64,000 bases of DNA, taken from Alnus glutinosa (lineage: Eukaryota > Streptophyta > Magnoliopsida > Fagales > Betulaceae). Below, in pieces: positions 58,657 to 64,000 of the stretch (the stretch's first letter is position 1; each line of letters starts with the position of its first letter). The DNA lies in contig NC_084892.1 of assembly GCF_958979055.1 (NCBI RefSeq), positions 3,799,501-3,863,500 on the forward strand, written 5' to 3'. The notes under the pieces were generated by a model, which saw nothing but the letters and a program-made list of their open reading frames with translations, was not told where the DNA came from and searched no databases. The translations under genes and the position numbers were made by a program.

Positions 58657-61600
58657 ATGGCTTGCTCAGCTGCCGCCACCGCTCTTCTCTCCTCAAACTC
58701 TGGGGCTTTCTCTTCCAAAGCTGCTGCTCCGATGGCCTCGATCTCCAAGCCCTTCTCTCAAACCCTAACCATCCCCAAGTCCTTCAACGGCCTCCGCAGA
58801 CCCATCCAATCCCACGCCTCTCGATCCCTCTCGCTCTCTCGTGGCTCCCATTCTCGACGGAGCTTCGTTGTCAGAGCCTGTGTAAGTAATTTTGACTCCC
58901 CGCTTGTAGATTAATACATTCACAATGTTTCTTTTGCTTTTAAGTGCACCGTAACCCTTTCGTTTGAAGTTATAAGTGTGGTTTCCGTTCAAAAGTGTAT
59001 AATGCTATGGCCTAGGATTCTTGTAGAGGATATTCAATAGTTGGGTTTTTTGAATTTATAAGTTTGGTTTCCGTTCAAAAGTGTATAATGCTATGGCCTA
59101 GGATTCTTGTGGAGGATATTAAATAGTTGGGTTTTTTGTATTTATAAAGATAATTGAATTCAATGTCTCTGATAATATAGTGAGGAAAGGTAGTGCTTGT
59201 GTTGCATTGGAAGATGGATTGGTCATGAATGGACGGCCAGGATTCATGAAGTATCGATATTTATGGAGTAAGATTAGAAATTAAATAACAGGCAGAGACT
59301 CTAATGGGCTCTTGTGCTTAACTACCATAAGTTTTTGATAAATTTGTTATTAGAAGGGTATTTCAGTTAATTTTCTTATGCCATTGTTAACGGCAATGTA
59401 AAATTCTAGAGGAGTGTGTATATATGTAATTTTTCGTGTTATGAATCCTGGTCTATGTTTTATGGGCTAATTGCTCTTTTTGCAGTCTTTACGTCCATTG
59501 GTTGGAAATGTAGCACCGGATTTCGAGGCAGAGGCTGTTTTTGATCAGGAGTTCATCAAGGTAGTTTACAAAGAATAATGTTGCAAATTCTGAGTGGCAC
59601 TCATGGTTATTTCTTGCAAACTCCAAATTATATTGGGTGTGTTTGAGTTATAGTGTTGGTCAATTTTTCAGCCAATCCTAATATGGGTAGTGTGCGTTTT
59701 TTTTTTTTTTAGCTGGGATGGATTTTTTATCAGGTTTTCATTTAATCAAAGCATCTCCATTTCAGGTTAAACTCTCTGAATATATTGGGAAGAAATATGT
59801 GATTCTCTTTTTCTACCCTTTAGACTTCACATTTGTTTGCCCCACAGGTTTGTTTGACACTGAACTAATGGAATTTGAAGTTTACATATTAAGTTGATGC
59901 TAAGGCTTACCATTATTCTCTTCTCTTGTCCTTCATTTGCAGAGATCACTGCTTTCAGTGACCGCCATGCTGAATTTGAGCAGCTAAACACGGAAATATT
60001 GGGTGTTTCAATCGACAGTGTGGTAAGTTGTTTCCTCCATTTAATTTGAAGGCTCTTAAGCCAGTGGCTGGCAATCCTTCCATTTCTTTTTTCTTAATAA
60101 ATATATTTATATTTGGTAAATTGGTGTATTCTTTAGTTTTTGGTTCAGCAACAAATATTATACGCACTAAGTTTGTGTATTGTGATATAGGGGTTAGATT
60201 GTAGAACCGAATTGATCTATCAGCTTATCATTCAAAACTTTTGAGATTGTTGATGGGGTGCCATTTTAGAGCCTCTGTGTCCGGATGGAGTGTGTCCATT
60301 TATGTTTTCTTTGTAGAACTCTTCTTTTTACTTCTTTTTTCTTTTTTCCTTTTTTCCTTTTTTTATCAGATTACTGATGTGGCCTAAATTCGAAATTGCT
60401 TGTTTATCTTGATGTCCTTATGTTATCCTTTTTGTAGTTCTCGCACCTTGCGTGGGTCCAAACAGACAGAAAGTCTGGTGGGCTTGGTGATCTGAAGTAT
60501 CCTTTGATTTCTGATGTCACCAAATCAATCTCAAAATCCTATGGTGTGCTGATCCCAGATCAGGTATGAATACCTTTTTGGGCTAGAATTTCATTGTTAA
60601 AGAGCTTGTTTGAGGGTTTTCTTTTTTCCCAAAAAATTAAATACAGATCATAATGGGTAAGTTGATCAGAACATGGTATGATGGGTTCTGTAGGCAACAT
60701 GTGTTGCCAGAAAGACTTGACCATGCCATCTTTTTCTGTAGTCTGTTGAATTATACCATTATTATTGTCTGCTTCATGTTGCCAACAGAAAGCCTAAGCT
60801 GGTTTTTCATGGGGTTTTAAGAACTGTTTTATAACATATGAAGTGGTACGATCTAATTAAATATATGGAGTGATGTGGTTAGTCTTGGCCAACCCCTTGC
60901 AGAAAATTGGGGTTATCTAACCATACTAAAATTTGATGACATTTGGAAATTTATCAGAAAATGTGGCACATGAGACAGAATATGAAAATGTTCTTTGAAG
61001 TGGTTATTAATGTGTAGCTGTATGTTAAGATATATGCATATATAATACTCAAATATGCATAGGCTGATAGGTACACATCTCAGAATAAAAGTTCCTAGCT
61101 ATTGTGTTAAATCTTGCATATATTATGTCTTTGCTACAAAATCTTATGCTTAATCTTGCGTGTATTTTATGTTGTATTTTATTTTAGAGGATATTGAATT
61201 TTCATATAAAATAAAGGTTAAGTTATATAAGTTACTAAAATTATTTTCATTGATTTTCGAAGTAGACAATCTTTTGGAACATTAAATGGAATAGTGGAGA
61301 AACAATATGGGATAGACAAAGTACAATGTAGTGCATGTTAAATGTTGGGACTTGGGATGAATGCTTTGTTATTGTAATTACACTTTTTCACCATTAGCTA
61401 CAGTTTTCTTTGATTATAATTAGAAGTTCTGTTTCAATCTTGTAGGGAATTGCATTAAGGGGACTTTTCATCATTGACAAGGAAGGAGTGATCCAACACT
61501 CCACCATTAACAATCTTGCCATTGGTCGGAGTGTTGATGAGACAAAGAGAACACTCCAGGTAAATTTTATTTTCAAGGACAAGACAATGACTTGGCGGAT

Positions 61601-61803
61601 TCATTTTTATTCTTATGTGGAATAGTTTTGCTTTCCTATTTCTTTGTTGCCTTCTAAATTGGTCATTGTTGCTTTATTTCCTGCAGGCTTTGCAGTATGT
61701 GCAGGAGAACCCAGATGAAGTTTGCCCTGCCGGATGGAAGCCTGGAGAGAAGTCCATGAAGCCAGATCCTAAGCTCAGCAAAGAGTACTTCGCAGCAATA
61801 TAG
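58657..61803 (+). CDS. 2CPA: Chloroplast 2-Cys peroxiredoxin (BAS1/2CPA type), 7 exons
   Basis: Exons 58657-58881, 59486-59560, 59766-59847, 59943-60022, 60438-60563, 61446-61559 and 61687-61803 join in frame to 272 codons plus stop (Arabidopsis 2-Cys PrxA 266). The enzyme reduces hydrogen peroxide and alkyl hydroperoxides in the stroma, taking electrons from NTRC or thioredoxins. The first 73-75 residues form a Ser/Arg-rich chloroplast transit peptide ending RRSFVVRA. The mature part has [20 protein letters not shown], the peroxidatic Cys125 in [13 protein letters not shown], and the resolving Cys247 in [14 protein letters not shown] (168-171) and the C-terminal YF (268-269) are the features that make typical 2-Cys enzymes sensitive to over-oxidation and able to switch to a chaperone form. 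All introns are GT-AG; intron 1 carries an 86-bp duplication. Confidence 0.96.
58970..59141. repeat. Tandem duplication, 2 x 86 bp, in peroxiredoxin intron 1
   Basis: The unit with GGTTTCCGTTCAAAAGTG and GGCCTAGGATTCTTGT runs 58970-59055 and recurs 59056-59141 with only a few substitutions, so it is recent. It lies inside the 604-bp first intron, 88 bases from the donor. Confidence 0.93.
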
Positions 61804-62176
61804 AGTGGAGCTACCATTTATGACCCCAGTTGCCTGTTTATTTCAATTAGCGTGGTGTAAACGAGTTTTGTATTCATGTAATGTCTTTGACTTTTGAGCA
61901 GCAGATGGTGGGAATAAGTGCGGGACTTGCCCCGTTTTTTGGACTGTATGAATGTAGCTAAGTACAATTGAAGCATTACTACCTTTACTATACCATGGGT
62001 TCAAACATGATCAGATTTGGCTGGCTTAGGTATGGTTAAAAAAAAAAAAAAAAAAAAACTACAGGAGATCTCCTGTAATTTTGTCAAAGGTTCTGATTTG
62101 ATTTCACTTTCTTTTTCTTATAAAAAATTTAAAATTAAATTTGGACCATCAAAAAACTATAAGAGATTTTCTTTTA

Positions 62177-62350
62177 TGCTCCGTTTGTTTCGGCGTAAAT
62201 TGATTTCTGGAAAATAATTTCCGTATTTTTCGGTGTTTGGTTGGGGCGTAAATATTAGTCAACCGTAAATTGATTTCCATTTGACCAAAATTAGTTAACA
62301 AAATTTGGAAAATGATTTACGCTTTTTATTTCCGTAAATCATTTTCCCCC
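62177..62350. mobile_element. Harbinger-like MITE, copy 4 of 4 (partial)
   Basis: Starts TGCTCCGTTTGTTTCGGCG like the other copies and continues with the family's subterminal arms (TTTTTCGGTGTTTGGTTGGG, then AAAATGATTTACGC), but lacks the CCGG-rich centre and a clear right terminus. It lies about 375 bp downstream of the peroxiredoxin stop codon. Confidence 0.65.
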
Positions 62351-62505
62351 ACGCTCATTACTCTCGTTCGTTCCTCCCGCAAGCCCGACACTCAGCTCTT
62401 TTTTACGGGAGTTTCGTCTTCTCCTCAAATACAGACGGGCGACAGCTTCTCTCATCTTCTCCTTCACGCTCAACCGCACAACTCCTCTCTCTCTCTGCTA
62501 GCATC
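62350..62505 (+). other. Candidate 5' leader exon of an unseen downstream gene
   Basis: The stretch is C/T-rich with CTCTCTCT runs, unlike the AT-rich surroundings, and ends at a consensus donor (AG|GTAATC near 62509). This composition is typical of plant leaders. No start codon of a recognised protein follows within the window, so the call rests on composition and one splice site. Confidence 0.35.
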
Positions 62506-63708
62506 TTAGGTAATCTCACATCTCTCTCTTTGTTGCGTTTGGTTTCATTTTCATTTTGGGTTTTTAGCGTTCACTTCCGTTTGGTTTCTGAGAAAACTCA
62601 AGGGAAGAACCCGATTCTGCATTTTCTCTCGCTTTCTCTCCCTTGTTTGAATTTATATGGTTTAAATGTGATATATGGCTTTTGGTTGATCTGGTTCTGC
62701 TATGTGGGGACTGTTGGCATGGGGGGTGGGGATATTTGCTATTGGGTGGCTTGATTACTTTGTATCTTTTCCCTATGTGACGCTATTGTGCTCTCTGTGA
62801 TATTTGCTTTGTTTACCCTCACTTGCATTTACACGTTGTCATGGGTCACGATTGACAGAGGTTGGGACCCCTGTGTTTGGCTGTTGTATGCACTCAAAGT
62901 GTTTGTCAAAATGTCTCTATACAAGTTGTAATGTTTGTAGGTCAGAAGATGATGAGATTCTAATATGAGTCCACTGTCCACTTGAACTCCAACCTTTTCT
63001 TATCAACTTTCCCTTTTGCTCTGCTTCCATGGATAACGCTTAAGTTACTTCTGAAGATGTCTCAGCAGCTGTGTCACCATCAATAGACTCGTCCACAATG
63101 CCCAATCTCTCAGATACAAAAGGAGAACCACGTATATGATGAATTGATGATCTTGCCTTTTAAATTTCACTTGTTAGGTGTGTCTGTGTGTATCCGACTC
63201 CTTCCACGACTTCAGGGTGTGATCCCTTGAGTTTGGTGGATGCTAATGATATTCTTTTTCCTTCTTTACTCTATTCCTTGCCTTACCTTTTTTTATCTGT
63301 CACCATTGTCCAGGGATCTGCTTTTTGTTTTTGTTCCTCTGATTTGGAAGGGTGGAATCCTCTAGAGGTTTTGTTGTTAGGGTCTTGAAGTGGTTAAGAA
63401 TCAAACAAGATTCTTGAATGGTCATCAACGAGGTATCAAATACCTCTCTTGGACCTCATTGAGATGGTCACATCTTTCAATTTATTGGAGGTCTTTCAAA
63501 GCATTTGATGCACTAAATCTGTTGAGTTTTCTTCTTTTTATCATTCCCTTGTGATCCATTTTTTATGTTTACTCAAATGATGTCTAAGATTATTTTTCTG
63601 TCTTAATCAAGCAGGAATGCTTGTTAGATGACTTTTTTTTTTTTTTTTAAGAGATTGGTATTCTAGTTTGAAATTTTCTTGTGGTTGAACGATAAGAGAT
63701 GTAGATAT

Positions 63709-64000
63709 ACTTGAGAAAGGCCAGCAGTTCCTTGTTGATGACAGAGTTGCACTTTTCAGTATGTGGTGACCAAGGCCTCCAATTGCCACAACATTCCCTG
63801 CCTTTGCAGAAGCCACTGGTTTTAAGCCTTGGCCCATCATTAGATACATGGATTGCAACTCAGCCTCCTGCACATACTTCTGCATTGAATCCCCTTTTAG
63901 TGGATCATATAAAGCTGAGAGCACAAAAACCCTCTGCCTTGAATAAAGAACCCCGCTAAATAGATGTAAGAAGTGTAATGGCTGAAATGTTCCACACTCT
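63709..64000 (-). pseudogene. EFL1 (elongation factor-like GTPase 1) fragment
   Basis: The minus strand encodes VFVLSALYDPLKGDSMQK, then QEAELQSMYLMMGQGLKPV and KSATLSSTRNCWPFSS, which I recognise as the EF2-like domain II of plant EFL1, the GTPase that releases the anti-association factor eIF6 from 60S ribosomal subunits. Homology stops abruptly at 63709 (after WPFSS, where the intact gene goes on into a VAPTLRVAIEP-like segment) and runs into unrelated sequence with a Lys tract. Upstream, toward 64000, the frame is already disturbed before FSGVLYS. EFL1 is about 1,000 residues, so this is at most a tenth of it. It is most likely a dead or captured gene fragment; more of it may lie beyond the window edge. 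Confidence 0.72.

Larger units (their letters stand above)
61804..63708. other. Right-hand intergenic region
   Basis: The first 250 bases are the peroxiredoxin 3' untranslated part. A poly-A run near 62039-62059 is followed by a partial Harbinger-like MITE and then by C/T-rich sequence (about 62350-62505) ending in a good splice donor, CTTAG|GTAATC, which looks like the leader exon of another gene. The frames in 62.5-63.4 kb show no recognised domain. Confidence 0.5.

Noticed and set aside
63188-63388. 66-codon plus-strand frame
   Set aside because: No recognised domain, no splice context and low-complexity hydrophobic end; not supportable as a gene.
1-64000. CRISPR arrays, operons and prokaryotic defence systems
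   Set aside because: The direct repeats seen are tandem without regular spacers, and the genes are spliced nuclear plant genes.

Overview
The window is nuclear DNA from a flowering plant, most likely a woody eudicot. The evidence is split genes with short exons and GT-AG (twice GC-AG) introns, AT-rich intergenic DNA full of poly-A/T tracts and microsatellites, many small DNA transposons (MITEs), and proteins that read as eudicot orthologues. No bacterial, organellar or viral gene block is present. I cannot name the species.

Layout, left to right: an OVATE family gene of the OFP13/15/16/18 type (3.9-4.6 kb, +); 10.5 kb without a gene, holding two Mutator-like inverted-repeat elements; an OVATE family gene of the OFP6/8 type (15.1-15.7 kb, -); a 12-exon lipid-droplet-associated hydrolase (LDAH) gene (19.5-27.0 kb, -) with a LINE fragment in an intron; 8 kb of repeats; a 6-exon HVA22/TB2-DP1 gene with a leader intron (35.1-37.8 kb, +); convergent with it, a single-exon unknown plant gene (38.0-38.5 kb, -); a 14-exon E2F transcription factor of the E2FA/B type (44.2-49.8 kb, -); a single-exon chloroplast-type mTERF gene (55.2-56.2 kb, -); a 7-exon plastid 2-Cys peroxiredoxin (58.7-61.8 kb, +); and at the right edge a broken EFL1 (elongation factor-like GTPase) fragment.

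The genes do not form one pathway. They cover organ-shape repressors, lipid hydrolysis, ER membrane shaping, cell-cycle transcription, organelle gene expression and peroxide removal. What unites them is gene order. As I recall the Arabidopsis map, mTERF (At2g36000) - E2FA (At2g36010) - HVA22J (At2g36020) - OFP (At2g36026) - OFP15 (At2g36050) runs in exactly this order on chromosome 2, while LDAH (At3g11620) and 2-Cys Prx A (At3g11630) sit side by side on chromosome 3. The window therefore looks like the unfractionated ancestral block from which the two Arabidopsis segments each kept a different subset.

The most striking non-genic structures are a 1.17-kb near-palindrome with a 9-bp target duplication and twelve short G/C hairpin units (10.9-12.1 kb), and a three-level nest of transposons ending about 280 bp upstream of the peroxiredoxin start codon. 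I found no previously undescribed multi-gene system.
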